From Sphingobium sp. JS3065 (GTDB lineage: Bacteria > Pseudomonadota > Alphaproteobacteria > Sphingomonadales > Sphingomonadaceae), in NCBI RefSeq assembly GCF_026427355.1, contig NZ_CP102665.1:372001-436000 (forward strand): a stretch of 64,000 nucleotides of DNA, given 5' to 3'. Below the pieces are notes generated by a model. It ran no database searches. It was not told the DNA's origin and worked only from the letters and a program-made list of their open reading frames with translations. The translations under genes were made by a program, and so were the position numbers. Below, piece by piece: positions 42,867-52,773 of the stretch (the first letter of the stretch is position 1; each line of letters opens with the position of its first letter).

Positions 42867-45713
42867 CTATTCGGCCGCCGCCAGCGGCGCAATCCGCCTG
42901 CTGTGCCGGGCCTGCTCGGCATAATCGCGCTGCCAGTCGCTCGGCCCGTTGGATGGCATGACCTGCACCGCCGTCACCTTATATTCCGGGCAATTGGTGG
43001 CCCAGTCCGAATAGTCGGTGGTGATGACATTGGCCTGCGTATCGGGATGATGGAAGGTGGTGTAGACCACGCCGGGCGCCACCCTTTCAGTGATCAGGGC
43101 GCGCAGGCTGGTTTCCCCGGCCCGGCTCTTGAGCGAGACCCAGTCGCCATCCTTGATCCCGCGATTTTCAGCGTCAGTCGGGTGGATTTCCAGCCGGTCC
43201 TCCGGATGCCATGCCTCATTCGCCGTGCGCCGCGTCTGCGCGCCGACATTATATTGGCTAAGGATGCGCCCGGTCGTCAGCAATAGCGGGAAACGCGGTC
43301 CGGTCTTCTCGTCCGTGGGCACATAGTCGGTGACGACGAACTTGCCCTTGCCCCGCACGAAGCCGCCGACATGCATGGTCGGCGTCCCGTCCGGCGCTGC
43401 GTCATTGGCGGGCCATTGCAGCGATCCTTCCGCCTCCAGCCGATCATAATGCACGCCCGCGAAAGTCGGCGTCAGCGCGGCGATCTCATCCATGATCTCG
43501 GACGGATGCGCATAGGACCAGCCAAGCCCCATGGCCTGCGCCACAAGCTGAACAATCTCCCAATCGCCATAGCCGTTGAGCGGTGCCATCACCTTGCGCA
43601 CCCGCTGGATACGGCGTTCGGCATTGGTGAAGGTACCGTCCTTCTCCAGGAAGGTCGATCCCGGCAGGAAGACATGGGCGTAATTGGCGGTTTCATTAAG
43701 GAACAGATCCTGCACCACCACGCATTCCATCGCCGCCAGCCCCGCCGCGACATGATGGGTATTGGGATCGGACTGAAGAATATCCTCGCCCTGGATGAAG
43801 ATGCCCTTGAATGTCCCGTCCGTCGCCGCGTCCAGCATGTTCGGGATACGCAGCCCCGGTTCGGCGTCCAGCGCGACGCCCCAGGCCTGTTCGAACTGGC
43901 CGCGCACCGCATCGTCGGAAACATGGCGATAACCGGAAAATTCATGCGGGAAGCTGCCCATGTCGCACGCGCCCTGCACGTTATTCTGGCCGCGCAGGGG
44001 GTTCACGCCGACACCCTCCCGTCCGACATTGCCGGTCGCCATGGCCAGATTGGCGATGGCCATCACGGTGGACGACCCCTGGCTATGCTCTGTAACGCCC
44101 AGGCCGTAATAGATGGCGGCGTTCCCGCCCGTCGCATACAGCCGCGCCGCGGCGCGCACCTCTTCCGCCTTGACGCCGGTCAGCGGCTCGACGGCTTCGG
44201 GGGACCGCTGCGGTTCGGACACGAAATCGGCCCATTCGGCGAACTCGTCCCAATCGCAACGGTCCCGGATGAAGGCATCGTCATAGAGCTTCTCGGTCAC
44301 GATCACATGCGCCAGCGCCGTCAGCATGGCGACATTGGTGCCCGGCCGCAGCGGCAGATGATGCGCCGCCTCGACATGGGGCGACTTCACCAGATCGATC
44401 CGCCGGGGATCGATCACGATCAGCTTAGCCCCCTGGCGGAGGCGCTTCTTCATCCGGCTGGCGAAGACCGGATGGCCATCGGTCGGGTTCGCCCCGATCA
44501 CTAGGATGACATCGGCTTGGCCGACGCTGTCGAAATCCTGCGTGCCCGCCGACGTGCCGAAAGTCGTCTTCAACCCATAGCCCGTCGGGGAATGGCAGAC
44601 CCGCGCGCAGGTATCGACATTATTGTTGCCGAAGCCCTGGCGGATCAGCTTCTGGACAAGGAACGTCTCCTCATTGGTGCAGCGGCTGGACGTGATGCCG
44701 CCGATGCTGCGCGTGCCATATTTCGCCTGGATGCGCTGGAACTCGCTGGCGGTATGGGCGATGGCCTCCTCCCACGACACCTCGCGCCAGGGCTGATCCA
44801 CCGAAGCGCGGATCATCGGCTTCAGGATGCGGTCGCGATGCTGGGCATAGCCCCAGGCGAAACGGCCCTTGACGCAGCTATGCCCGTGATTGGCCTTGCC
44901 CTCCTTCCACGGCACCATGCGCACCAACTCCTCGCCCCGCATCTCGGCGCGGAAGGTGCAGCCGACGCCGCAATAGGCGCAGGTGGTGACGACGGACCGG
45001 TCGGGCGTGCCGACTTCCACCACCTTCTTCTCGGTCAAGGTGGCGGTCGGGCAGGCCTGGACGCAGGCGCCGCAGGACACGCATTCGGACGACAGGAAAT
45101 CCTGGCCCTGCGACGGCGAGACCTTTGAATCGAAACCCCGCCCCTCGATGGTCAGCGCGAACGTGCCCTGCACCTCGTCGCAGGCGCGCACGCAGCGGGA
45201 ACAGACGATGCATTTGCTGGGATCGAAGTCGAAATAGGGGTTCGACTGGTCCTTCGCCTGTCCCATATTGGTCGCGCCGTCATAGCCGTAGCGCACGTCC
45301 CGCAAGCCGACCGCGCCCGCCTGTTCCTGCAACTCGCAATCGCCATTGGCCGGGCAGGTCAGACAGTCGAGCGGATGGTCGGAGATGTAAAGTTCCATCA
45401 CCCCGCGCCGAAGCTGTTTCAGCCGCTCGCTCTGCGTCCGCACCACCATGCCCTCGGCAACCGGCGTGGTGCAGGAGGCGGGATAGCCATTGCGCCCCTC
45501 CACCTCGACCAGGCAGAGGCGGCAGGAACCGAAGCTCTCCACATTGTCGGTCGCGCACAGCTTCGGGATCGAGCAGCCGGTGAGCGAAGCCGCCCGCATG
45601 ATCGACGTGCCTTCCGGCATGGTCACCGCCTCGCCGTCGATGGTGAGGGTCACGCTCTTGCCCGTCGCAATGGCGGGCGGCGTCCCATGATCGGTTTCGC
45701 GTGTGTAGCTCAT
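42867..45713 (-). CDS. fdsA: NAD-dependent formate dehydrogenase alpha (molybdenum) subunit
   Basis: 948 residues. Oxidises formate to CO2. Cofactor ligands in order: [2Fe-2S] Cys53, 64, 67, 81; His-ligated [4Fe-4S] His113, Cys117, 120, 126; two ferredoxin clusters Cys168-178 and Cys211-221; [4Fe-4S] of the catalytic domain Cys245, 248, 252, 280; molybdenum ligand Cys373 in ARVCHSPTG. Every ligand is intact. ATG 45713 forms an ATGA overlap with fdsB. Cytoplasmic complex with FdsB, FdsG, FdsD. Confidence 0.97.
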   Translation of the reverse strand: MSYTRETDHGTPPAIATGKSVTLTIDGEAVTMPEGTSIMRAASLTGCSIPKLCATDNVESFGSCRLCLVEVEGRNGYPASCTTPVAEGMVVRTQSERLKQLRRGVMELYISDHPLDCLTCPANGDCELQEQAGAVGLRDVRYGYDGATNMGQAKDQSNPYFDFDPSKCIVCSRCVRACDEVQGTFALTIEGRGFDSKVSPSQGQDFLSSECVSCGACVQACPTATLTEKKVVEVGTPDRSVVTTCAYCGVGCTFRAEMRGEELVRMVPWKEGKANHGHSCVKGRFAWGYAQHRDRILKPMIRASVDQPWREVSWEEAIAHTASEFQRIQAKYGTRSIGGITSSRCTNEETFLVQKLIRQGFGNNNVDTCARVCHSPTGYGLKTTFGTSAGTQDFDSVGQADVILVIGANPTDGHPVFASRMKKRLRQGAKLIVIDPRRIDLVKSPHVEAAHHLPLRPGTNVAMLTALAHVIVTEKLYDDAFIRDRCDWDEFAEWADFVSEPQRSPEAVEPLTGVKAEEVRAAARLYATGGNAAIYYGLGVTEHSQGSSTVMAIANLAMATGNVGREGVGVNPLRGQNNVQGACDMGSFPHEFSGYRHVSDDAVRGQFEQAWGVALDAEPGLRIPNMLDAATDGTFKGIFIQGEDILQSDPNTHHVAAGLAAMECVVVQDLFLNETANYAHVFLPGSTFLEKDGTFTNAERRIQRVRKVMAPLNGYGDWEIVQLVAQAMGLGWSYAHPSEIMDEIAALTPTFAGVHYDRLEAEGSLQWPANDAAPDGTPTMHVGGFVRGKGKFVVTDYVPTDEKTGPRFPLLLTTGRILSQYNVGAQTRRTANEAWHPEDRLEIHPTDAENRGIKDGDWVSLKSRAGETSLRALITERVAPGVVYTTFHHPDTQANVITTDYSDWATNCPEYKVTAVQVMPSNGPSDWQRDYAEQARHSRRIAPLAAAE

Positions 45714-47290
45714 TCCGCAGCTTCCTTGATCGGGGTCGGAGCGCCGAAATCCTCCGGAAAATGGTCGAGCGCGCTCAGCACGGGATAGGGCGTGAAGCCG
45801 CCCAGCGCGCAAAGCGAGCCATATTTCATCGTGTCGCAAAGGTCGCGCAACAGGGTGGTTTGCGCCTCCAACCCGGTATCGATCCGGTCGGGGGTGCGGG
45901 AGTTGAGCGCCTTTTGCAGATAGCCCTCCCAGCTTCGCCCTGCCTGCGTGAAATTCGGAGTATCCCGCGCCGCGATGATCCGGTCCATCACCTCCAAGCC
46001 TCGCGTCGATCCGATCCGGCAGGGCGTGCATTTGCCGCAGCTTTCGACAGAACAGAATTCCATCGCGAAGCGCGCCATTTGCGCCATGTCGACACTGTCG
46101 TCGAACACGGTGATCCCGGCATGGCCGATCAGTCCGCCAGCCTGCGCGAAAGCCTCATAGTCGAAGGGCAGATCGAACATGCTCGGCGGGAAATAAGCCC
46201 CCAGGGGTCCGCCAACCTGCACCGCCCGCACTGGCCTTCCGCTGGCCGTTCCGCCGCCGATGTCGTTCACCAGCTCGCCCAGCGTGATGCCGAAGCCGAT
46301 CTCATACAGCCCGCCATGCTTCACATTGCCCGCAAGCTGCACCGGCATGGTGCCCCGCGACCGCCCGAAACCGACTGCCGCATAAGCCTCCGCCCCTTCC
46401 GCCAGAATGAAGGGAGCCGCCGCCAGGCTGAGCACATTGTTGATCACCGTCGGTTGCCCGAACAGCCCGGCCAGCGCCGGCAGCGGGGGTTTTGCCCGCA
46501 CCTGTCCCCGCTTGCCCTCAATGCTGTCGAGCAGCGCCGTCTCCTCGCCGCAGACATAGGCGCCCGCGCCGACGCGCACTTCGAGCGTGAAGGGCGCGAT
46601 CCGTCCGGTCGAAAGCGCGATCGCCTCCCGCATGGCGGCGATGGCGAAGGGATATTCGCTGCGGATGTAGATATAGCCGTGGCCTGCCCCCACCGCATGC
46701 CCGGCAATCGCCATGCCCTCTATCAGGCAGAAGGGATCGCCCTCCATCAGCATACGGTCGGCGAAGGTGCCGCTGTCGCCTTCATCGGCATTGCAGACGA
46801 TGAACTTCGCGTCGGAAACCGCATCCAGCACCGTCTGCCATTTGATGCCGGTGGGAAAGCCCGCCCCTCCCCGTCCGCGCAGGCCGGATGCCTTGACCGC
46901 ATCCACCACCGCCTGAGGGGGTATCGCCCGCGCCGCGTCCAGCCCGCGCCAGCCGCCATGCCGGGCATAATCGTCCAGGCTGAGCGGATCGATGATCCCG
47001 CAGCGGGCGAAGGTGAAACGTTGCTGTCCGGTGAAGAAAGGCAGGTTTGCCACTTCGCCGAGCCGTGCCGAATGGCTGCCATCCAGCACGGCCGCCACGT
47101 CGGCTGGTCCGACCGGTCCGAACCCGATCCGTTGCCCCTCGCTTTCGACCTCGACCAGAGGCTCGATGGAGAATAATCCGCGGCTACCGGTGCGCACCAC
47201 TTCGCATCCGGCGGCCTCGAAAGCCTGCGCCACCTCGTCCGCGCCCAGGGCGACCGAGGCCATGTCCCGGCTGACATAGACCCGCGTCAT
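45710..47290 (-). CDS. fdsB: NAD-dependent formate dehydrogenase beta (FMN/NAD) subunit
   Basis: 526 residues, NuoF-like. N-terminal thioredoxin-like region, FMN/NAD part with GLRGRGGAGFPTGIKW (about 140-155) and CNADEGDSGTFADR, and C-terminal [4Fe-4S] motif ESCGKCTPCRIGSTRG. Passes electrons to NAD+. Coupled at both ends by 4-base overlaps. Confidence 0.96.
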   Translation of the reverse strand: MTRVYVSRDMASVALGADEVAQAFEAAGCEVVRTGSRGLFSIEPLVEVESEGQRIGFGPVGPADVAAVLDGSHSARLGEVANLPFFTGQQRFTFARCGIIDPLSLDDYARHGGWRGLDAARAIPPQAVVDAVKASGLRGRGGAGFPTGIKWQTVLDAVSDAKFIVCNADEGDSGTFADRMLMEGDPFCLIEGMAIAGHAVGAGHGYIYIRSEYPFAIAAMREAIALSTGRIAPFTLEVRVGAGAYVCGEETALLDSIEGKRGQVRAKPPLPALAGLFGQPTVINNVLSLAAAPFILAEGAEAYAAVGFGRSRGTMPVQLAGNVKHGGLYEIGFGITLGELVNDIGGGTASGRPVRAVQVGGPLGAYFPPSMFDLPFDYEAFAQAGGLIGHAGITVFDDSVDMAQMARFAMEFCSVESCGKCTPCRIGSTRGLEVMDRIIAARDTPNFTQAGRSWEGYLQKALNSRTPDRIDTGLEAQTTLLRDLCDTMKYGSLCALGGFTPYPVLSALDHFPEDFGAPTPIKEAAE

Positions 47291-47754
47291 GCCGCGATCT
47301 CCTGCGCGATCCGATCCAGCGCGGTCGCGTCGATCCTTGCGACCGGGCGGCCATCGACCAGAGCGTTGGGGCCTATGGCGCACAGGCCCAGGCAATAGAT
47401 CGGCTCCAGCGTCACCTGTCCGTCGGGGCGGGTTTCGCCCATCGGGACACCGAACCGTTCGGCGGCGGCCTTCTCCATCGCCGCGCCGCCGCGGGCCTGG
47501 CAGCTTTCCGCCCGGCAGAATTTCACCACATGCCGGCCGGCGGGAGCACGGCGGAAATCGTGGTAGAAGGTCACGACTCCATGAATGTCTGCGCGACTTA
47601 AATTGAGGTTTTTGGCTATGATGGGGATGGCGGCATCATCGATAAAGCCTATCTCATCCAGCAGCATATGGAGCAGCGGGAGCAGGCGGTCGCGGGTGCG
47701 GCCGTGGGTTCGGGTCCAATCCTCTATCAGCCGCGTCGTTTCTTCTTGCTGCAT
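47287..47754 (-). CDS. fdsG: NAD-dependent formate dehydrogenase gamma subunit
   Basis: 155 residues, NuoE-like [2Fe-2S] protein: Cys in CRAESC and CLGLC. First gene of the fds operon; GAAGAAG directly before the ATG. A perfect palindrome lies about 70 bases upstream, inside the end of maiA. Confidence 0.95.
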   Translation of the reverse strand: MQQEETTRLIEDWTRTHGRTRDRLLPLLHMLLDEIGFIDDAAIPIIAKNLNLSRADIHGVVTFYHDFRRAPAGRHVVKFCRAESCQARGGAAMEKAAAERFGVPMGETRPDGQVTLEPIYCLGLCAIGPNALVDGRPVARIDATALDRIAQEIAA

Positions 47755-47824
47755 CTTCTTCGCCTTTTTCCGCGCGCCATGCTGCGCCCTGACGGGGGCG
47801 GCGTCAAATCGAAGAGGATCATGT

Positions 47825-47845
47825 TTGATAGAGAATCTCTATCAA
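47825..47845. promoter_or_regulatory. Perfect palindrome upstream of fdsG, LysR-type box
   Basis: Ten-base arms TTGATAGAGA and TCTCTATCAA separated by one base, containing the T-N11-A pattern typical of LysR-family binding sites. It overlaps the maiA stop codon. The best candidate regulator is the LysR protein encoded at 51742-52674. Downstream TTGACG could be a -35 box. Confidence 0.6.
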
Positions 47846-48492
47846 TAGGGCGGGTCGGCGTCGGGCTGGGCGGAGGGGTGCGCCGCCGCGAAGGCGTCCA
47901 GCGGCCGCGCCCTTTCCACCGCCGCGACCAGAGTGGGAAAGGGCGAGAGGTCGACGTTGAACCGCTCCGCCGAATAAAGCTGCGGCACCAGATAGCAGTC
48001 CGCCAGCCCCGGCCGGTCGCCAAAGGCAAAGCCCCGGCCATGGCGCGCCACCAGAATTTCCAGCGCGGCGAAACCGTCGGCGATCCAGCGTCCGGCCCAT
48101 TGGTCGAGCACCGCCTGATCCGCGCCGAAATCACGCTTCAGTGCCCGCAACACGCGCAGATTGTTGAGCGGATGGATGTCGCAGCCGATCAGCGCCGCCA
48201 TGGCCCGTACAATCGCCCGGTCCTGCGCATTGGCGGGCAGCAGGGGCGGCTGCGGCCAGCCTTCCTCGATCCACTCCAATATGGCCGGGCTTTGGGTGAG
48301 CACGAAATCCCCCGCCTCCAACGCCGGAACCAGGCTTTGCGGCGCCAGGGCGCGATAGGCGGGCGCCCGCTGCGCGCCTGCGCGCAGGTCGTGCGTGACC
48401 TGATCATAGGCCAGACCCTTCAGGTTCAGCGCGATCCGCACGCGATAGGCGGCGCTGGACCGCCAATAGCTGTGGAGCGTCAGCGCGCTCAT
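47842..48492 (-). CDS. maiA: Maleylacetoacetate isomerase (zeta-class GST)
   Basis: 216 residues. Glutathione-dependent isomerisation of maleylacetoacetate to fumarylacetoacetate. N-terminal SYWRSSAAYRVRIALNLKGL matches the zeta signature (with Ala for the Cys and second Ser of the classical SSCS, a common variant), plus PAILEWIEE. The ATG at 48492 overlaps the fahA stop. Confidence 0.92.
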   Translation of the reverse strand: MSALTLHSYWRSSAAYRVRIALNLKGLAYDQVTHDLRAGAQRAPAYRALAPQSLVPALEAGDFVLTQSPAILEWIEEGWPQPPLLPANAQDRAIVRAMAALIGCDIHPLNNLRVLRALKRDFGADQAVLDQWAGRWIADGFAALEILVARHGRGFAFGDRPGLADCYLVPQLYSAERFNVDLSPFPTLVAAVERARPLDAFAAAHPSAQPDADPPY

Positions 48493-49790
48493 CGTGCAGG
48501 CTCGATCATGGCGCGGCATTCCCCGAAGCCGATGGGTATATAGCCGTCCGCCCGCGCCACCGCCCTCAGCGCCAATTCGTCGCCATCCTCCAGAAAGGCG
48601 CGTTCCTCGCCGGTCGGCAGGGCGATCCTGCTCTTGCCGCCCTCCGTCAGTTCCATGAGGCTGCCATAGCTGTCGGGCGTCGGCCCGGAGAGCGTGCCCG
48701 TCCCCAGAAGGTCGCCGGGATTGAGGTTGCAGCCGTTGGACGCATGATGGGCGACGATCTGCTGCGCGGTCCAGTACATGGAGGATGCAGGGCCGCTGGA
48801 CAGCCGCATCGGCGTAAGGCCCTGCGCCCGCATCCTCGCGCTGGACAGATGGACCTCCAGATCGATGGCGAGCGCGCCCTGCGCCTGATCCCGCTCATCC
48901 CATAAATAGGGCAAGGGTCGCGGGTCGCCCTGCGGCCGGGGCGGCTGGGCGATGCGGAAGGGGGCCATCGCCTCCGCCGTCACCACCCAGGGCGAGATGG
49001 TGGACTGGAAATTCTTGGCGAGGAACGGCCCCAGCGGCACATATTCCCATGCCTGAAAGTCCCGCGCCGACCAGTCGTTCAGCAGGCAGAAGCCCGCAAT
49101 ATGGTCCGCCGCCTCGGCAATCGGCACCCGTTCGCCCAGCGCGTTGCCCGCGCCGATCCAGATGCCCAGTTCCAGTTCATAGTCCAGCCTCTGGCTTGGC
49201 CCCACCACCGGAATGTCGGCATCGGGGGCCTTCCGCTGACCATGGGGCCGCACCACCGGGACGCCGGATGGCCGGATGGACGATGCCCGGCCATGATAGC
49301 CGATGGGCACATATTTATAATTGGGCAGTAATGGATTGTCGGGGCGGAACAGCTTGCCGATATTCGTCGCGTGGTGAATGCCGACATAGAAATCGGTATA
49401 ATCGCCAATGGCGGCGGGCAGGTGCGGCGCGCAGTCCGCCGCCCAGTGCAGCAGGGGTTGGACCACGTGGCGCTGCCCTTCGTCGCTGAGGAGGGCGCTC
49501 AACCGGCGGCGCAGCGCCAACCGGTCGGCCGCCGGGAGCGCCATCAGCGCGTTCAGCGCCGGTTCGCCCAGCACGGCGGCGGCTGCGGCAGGCAGCAGGC
49601 CCGCATCGGCGACGGCGCGCAGGTCGCATATCCAGCCTCCTATCGCCACCCCCGCCCGCGCCGCGCCGCCGGGGGGCGAGAAAATCCCGTAGGGCAGGTT
49701 CTGGATCGGGAAGTCGGGATGTCCGTCGGCCCCCTCCACCCAACTCGACCGGGCGGGATCATGGGTTTCGTCGATTGGCGGGAAGCTCAT
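48489..49790 (-). CDS. fahA: Fumarylacetoacetase
   Basis: 433 residues. Hydrolyses fumarylacetoacetate to fumarate and acetoacetate, last step of tyrosine/homogentisate breakdown. Active-site and metal motifs: [15 protein letters not shown] (Asp, catalytic His), [11 protein letters not shown] (Glu pair), [26 protein letters not shown] (Asp, Lys). Overlaps both neighbours by 4 bases. Confidence 0.95.
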   Translation of the reverse strand: MSFPPIDETHDPARSSWVEGADGHPDFPIQNLPYGIFSPPGGAARAGVAIGGWICDLRAVADAGLLPAAAAAVLGEPALNALMALPAADRLALRRRLSALLSDEGQRHVVQPLLHWAADCAPHLPAAIGDYTDFYVGIHHATNIGKLFRPDNPLLPNYKYVPIGYHGRASSIRPSGVPVVRPHGQRKAPDADIPVVGPSQRLDYELELGIWIGAGNALGERVPIAEAADHIAGFCLLNDWSARDFQAWEYVPLGPFLAKNFQSTISPWVVTAEAMAPFRIAQPPRPQGDPRPLPYLWDERDQAQGALAIDLEVHLSSARMRAQGLTPMRLSSGPASSMYWTAQQIVAHHASNGCNLNPGDLLGTGTLSGPTPDSYGSLMELTEGGKSRIALPTGEERAFLEDGDELALRAVARADGYIPIGFGECRAMIEPAR

Positions 49791-51109
49791 GCCCTGTCCC
49801 TTTGCGGCAGTCGCGCCTTCGTGAAGCCGGACCAGCAATCGTCATAATCCAACTGGCCAAGCGGCGTTTCCATCGCGAAGCGGGTCGGGCGGAAGGCGAA
49901 GCGGCTTTCGAACATGAAGGCCATGGTGTCACTGATCCGGTGCGGCTTCAATTCGGCGGCCAGCGCGCCTTCATAGCTCGCCTTGTCCGGCCCGTGCCCC
50001 GCCATGCAATTGTGCAGCGACGCGCCGCCCGGCGCGAAGCCGCCCGCCTTGGCGTCATAGGTGCCGTGGATCAGGCCCATAAATTCGCTCATCACATTGC
50101 GGTGAAACCATGGCGGGCGAAATGTATCCTCCGCCACCATCCAGCGCGGCGGAAAGATCACGAAGTCGCAATTGGCCGTTCCGGCGCGGTCGCTGGGGGA
50201 TGTCAGCACGGTGAAGATCGACGGATCGGGATGGTCGTAGCTGACCGTGTTCATCGTGTTGAAGCGCCGCAGATCATAACGGCAGGGCGCGAGATTGCCG
50301 TGCCATGCCGCCACGTCGAACGGCGAATGGTCCTGCGTCGTCGCCCATAGCCGTCCGCCGAATTTCTGGACGATTTCATGGGGGGTATCGTCATCCTCAA
50401 GCCATGCGGCGGGGGTTTCGAAGTCGCGCGCATTGGCGAGGCCGTTGGCCCCGATGGGACCAAGGTCGGGCAGGCGGAACAAGGCCCCGTAATTTTCGCA
50501 GATATAGCCCCGCGCCGTTCCATCGGGCAGGTCCACCCTGAAGCGCAGGCCACGGGGGATCAGCGCGATCTGTTGCGGCGCGACATCCATCGCGCCCATT
50601 TCGGTGACAATGCGCAGCGCGCCCTGCTGCGGCACGATCAGCATTTCGCCATCGGCGTTGGTGAAGGCCCGCTTTTCCATCGGGCGGTTGGCGGCATAGA
50701 GGTGGACGGCCAGCCCCTCCCCCATCGCCGGGTCGCCAGCGCCGCAATAGCTGACCAGCCCGTCGATGAAATCCACCGGCCGTTCGGGGATGGGCATCGG
50801 ATCCCAGCGCAGGCGGTTCGGCGTGGGCGGCGCTTCGTCGAACGGGCCGCTGCGCAGGAGCGTGCCGCCATCATAGGGGCGATAGGGCGGATGATTGGCC
50901 GCCGGGCGCAGGCGGTAGAGCCAGCTTCGCCTGTTCTCCCCCCGTGGCGCGGTGAAGGCGGTGCCGGACAATTGTTCGGCATAGAGGCCATAGGGCGCAT
51001 GTTGCGGCGAATTGCGGCCCACCGGCAGGGCGCCGGGCACCGCCTGCGTCGCGAAATGATTGCCGAAGCCTGCCATCATGGGGGCTTCGGGTGGCTGGCT
51101 CTCTCCCAT
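49787..51109 (-). CDS. hmgA: Homogentisate 1,2-dioxygenase
   Basis: 440 residues. Opens the homogentisate ring to maleylacetoacetate. Iron ligands in [18 protein letters not shown] (His, Glu) and [10 protein letters not shown] (His). First gene of hmgA-fahA-maiA; the start region carries two MarR-type operators shared with the divergent regulator gene. Upstream steps (HPPD) are not in the window. Confidence 0.96.
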   Translation of the reverse strand: MGESQPPEAPMMAGFGNHFATQAVPGALPVGRNSPQHAPYGLYAEQLSGTAFTAPRGENRRSWLYRLRPAANHPPYRPYDGGTLLRSGPFDEAPPTPNRLRWDPMPIPERPVDFIDGLVSYCGAGDPAMGEGLAVHLYAANRPMEKRAFTNADGEMLIVPQQGALRIVTEMGAMDVAPQQIALIPRGLRFRVDLPDGTARGYICENYGALFRLPDLGPIGANGLANARDFETPAAWLEDDDTPHEIVQKFGGRLWATTQDHSPFDVAAWHGNLAPCRYDLRRFNTMNTVSYDHPDPSIFTVLTSPSDRAGTANCDFVIFPPRWMVAEDTFRPPWFHRNVMSEFMGLIHGTYDAKAGGFAPGGASLHNCMAGHGPDKASYEGALAAELKPHRISDTMAFMFESRFAFRPTRFAMETPLGQLDYDDCWSGFTKARLPQRDRA

Positions 51110-51126
51110 CCTGGCGCGACTCCTAT

Positions 51127-51180
51127 GGTATCAATTGTTACCATCATAGCGCTTTGCCGATGAAGTATCAAATGTTACCA
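51127..51180. promoter_or_regulatory. Twin operators between hmgA and marR
   Basis: GGTATCAATTGTTACCA (51127-51143) and AGTATCAAATGTTACCA (51164-51180), near-identical, near-palindromic, 37 bases apart, between the divergent starts. Very likely the binding sites of the MarR-type regulator, controlling both genes. Confidence 0.75.
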
Positions 51181-51187
51181 GTTGCGG

Positions 51188-51643
51188 ATGACCGCCAAGA
51201 CGCTGCGCCTGGACCAGTTCATTCCTTATCGCCTGTCCTTCACGGCGGCGTTGCTGAGCGATGCCATCGCCCAAAGCTATGAGGCGCTGTTCGGCATCGG
51301 CATCGCCGAATGGCGCGTGATTGCGTGGGTGGCGGAACGGGGCAGCATCACGCAGCAGCAGATTTGCGCGCAGAGCCGCATGGACAAGGTGACGGTGAGC
51401 CGGGCGGCCATTGCCCTGACCGGACGGGGGGTGCTTCGCCGGTTGCCCAATGCGGAGGACCGTCGGTCTCATCTGCTGGCGCTGACGGAGGAAGGGGAAC
51501 GGCTGCATGCCGCCATCGCGCCCAAGGCGCTGGAGATGGAGAGCGCGGTCTTTTCGCATTTCAGCGCGGAGGAGGTGGAGGCCTTCGTCGAGATGTTGCG
51601 GCGGATCGATGCGGTGGTTTTGGGGGGAGAGGTTGAGGAATAG
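51188..51643 (+). CDS. MarR-family regulator of the homogentisate operon
   Basis: 151 residues; wHTH with AEWRVIAWVAERGSITQQQICAQSRMDKVTVSRAAIALTGRGVLRRLPNAEDRRSH. Start at ATG 51188 (a TTG two codons earlier is possible). Its divergent position and the shared twin operators point to control of hmgA-fahA-maiA, with homogentisate or a relative as ligand (as for HmgR/HmgA systems; inferred). Confidence 0.88.
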   Translation: MTAKTLRLDQFIPYRLSFTAALLSDAIAQSYEALFGIGIAEWRVIAWVAERGSITQQQICAQSRMDKVTVSRAAIALTGRGVLRRLPNAEDRRSHLLALTEEGERLHAAIAPKALEMESAVFSHFSAEEVEAFVEMLRRIDAVVLGGEVEE

Positions 51644-51692
51644 TCCGCGCTCGCCGGACTGAGTGATTTGGGTGGGGAGCGGACATCATTCC

Positions 51693-51771
51693 GTCATCCC
51701 AGCGAAAGCTGGGATCTCAGGCGATAGGGCACAGACCAGCCTCACGAGATCCCAGCTTTCGCTGGGATGAC
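51693..51771. repeat. REPIN-like element: two REP hairpins in inverted orientation
   Basis: Perfect 26-bp inverted repeat, 27-base spacer. Each arm itself folds as CCCAGC GAAA GCTGGG (or complement). This is the common sphingomonad extragenic palindrome. One arm supplies the final codons of the neighbouring LysR gene. Confidence 0.85.
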
Positions 51772-52674
51772 GATATTATTAACGTCAGCAATTGGCCATT
51801 TGATATCCCGCGCCACGTTCAGCACCGCTTGCGCCAGTGGGCCCAGCGGCGCCCGGTCGGAGACGATGACGCCGATCCGGCTGCCCTCGTCCGCGTCGGG
51901 CAGGGCGAAGGTTCGCACCCAGTCCAGGCCGTCCAGCAGCATCGCATGGCTGTCCGGCACGATCGAGCAGAGCCGCCCCTGCCGCACCAGCGCGAACAGG
52001 GCGACATAGCTGTCGGCCGTCACCACCGGGCGCAGCGCCAGGCCGCGTTCGCCCAGGCGGGCGTCCAATATCCGCCGGTTCTGCATCCCCTGATGCAGCA
52101 GGCACAGCGGCAGGGCAGCCACATCCTCCCACGTCGGCGTTCGATCTTCATCCAGCACGCCTTGCGCCGCCGCCAGCATGTAGCGTTCCACATAAAGGGG
52201 TGCGGCCAGCATGTGGGAGGGCGGCTCGAAATCCAGATAGGTGAGGCCTGCGTCCAGTTCGAAGGCGGTCAGTTCCCGTTCGATCTGGCGGGAGGTCAGC
52301 GCCCGGACGGAGATGTTGAGGCCCGGATGCCGATCCAGCAGCGCCTCCACCAGTGGGCCGACGGCGGGCATCGCCGCAGGAATCGCGCCCAGCCGCAATT
52401 CGCCCTGCAACGGCCCCTTCGCGACCGCCGCCGCCTGCATCAGATTGTCGGCCGCCGCGACCAGTTGCTGCGCCCAGGGCAGGATCTCCCGCCCCTCCTC
52501 CGTCAGGCCGGAATAGCGGCGGTTGCGCAGGATCAACCGCTTGCCAAGCTGCGCCTCCAGCGCGGAAATGCCCGCCGACAGCGTGGGCTGCGACACGTGG
52601 CAGGCCGCCGCGGCGCGGGCGAAATGCCCCTCCCTCTCCAGGGCCAGGAAATATTGAAGAAGCCGGGTCTGCAT
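51742..52674 (-). CDS. LysR-family regulator, formate dehydrogenase-operon type
   Basis: 310 residues from ATG 52674. N-terminal HTH LQYFLALEREGHFARAAAACHVSQPTLSAGISALEAQLG; effector domain with FELDAGLTYLDFEP, PLYVERYMLAA and LPLCLLHQGMQNRRI, segments I know from LysR genes beside fds operons (FdsR). The final residues VIPAKAGIS are read from the REPIN, so the native C-terminus was probably altered by the insertion; the fold should end before it. Separated from fds by the homogentisate operon. Confidence 0.87.
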   Translation of the reverse strand: MQTRLLQYFLALEREGHFARAAAACHVSQPTLSAGISALEAQLGKRLILRNRRYSGLTEEGREILPWAQQLVAAADNLMQAAAVAKGPLQGELRLGAIPAAMPAVGPLVEALLDRHPGLNISVRALTSRQIERELTAFELDAGLTYLDFEPPSHMLAAPLYVERYMLAAAQGVLDEDRTPTWEDVAALPLCLLHQGMQNRRILDARLGERGLALRPVVTADSYVALFALVRQGRLCSIVPDSHAMLLDGLDWVRTFALPDADEGSRIGVIVSDRAPLGPLAQAVLNVARDIKWPIADVNNIVIPAKAGIS

Positions 52675-52759
52675 GCGCTTCGCTTTCTTTTCCCGGCTGA
52701 TAGGGCAAAGTGATGCATGATGTAAGCCGGGTCTGGACGATGGGGGCAAGCTTCACTAT

Positions 52760-52773
52760 ATACCGGTCGGTAT
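52760..52773 (+). promoter_or_regulatory. TetR operator overlapping the tetR start codon
   Basis: ATACCGGTCGGTAT, a palindrome with two central mismatches, ends inside the ATG. A matching site is found in the efflux promoter. Binding here would block initiation of the regulator gene (autorepression). Confidence 0.6.
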
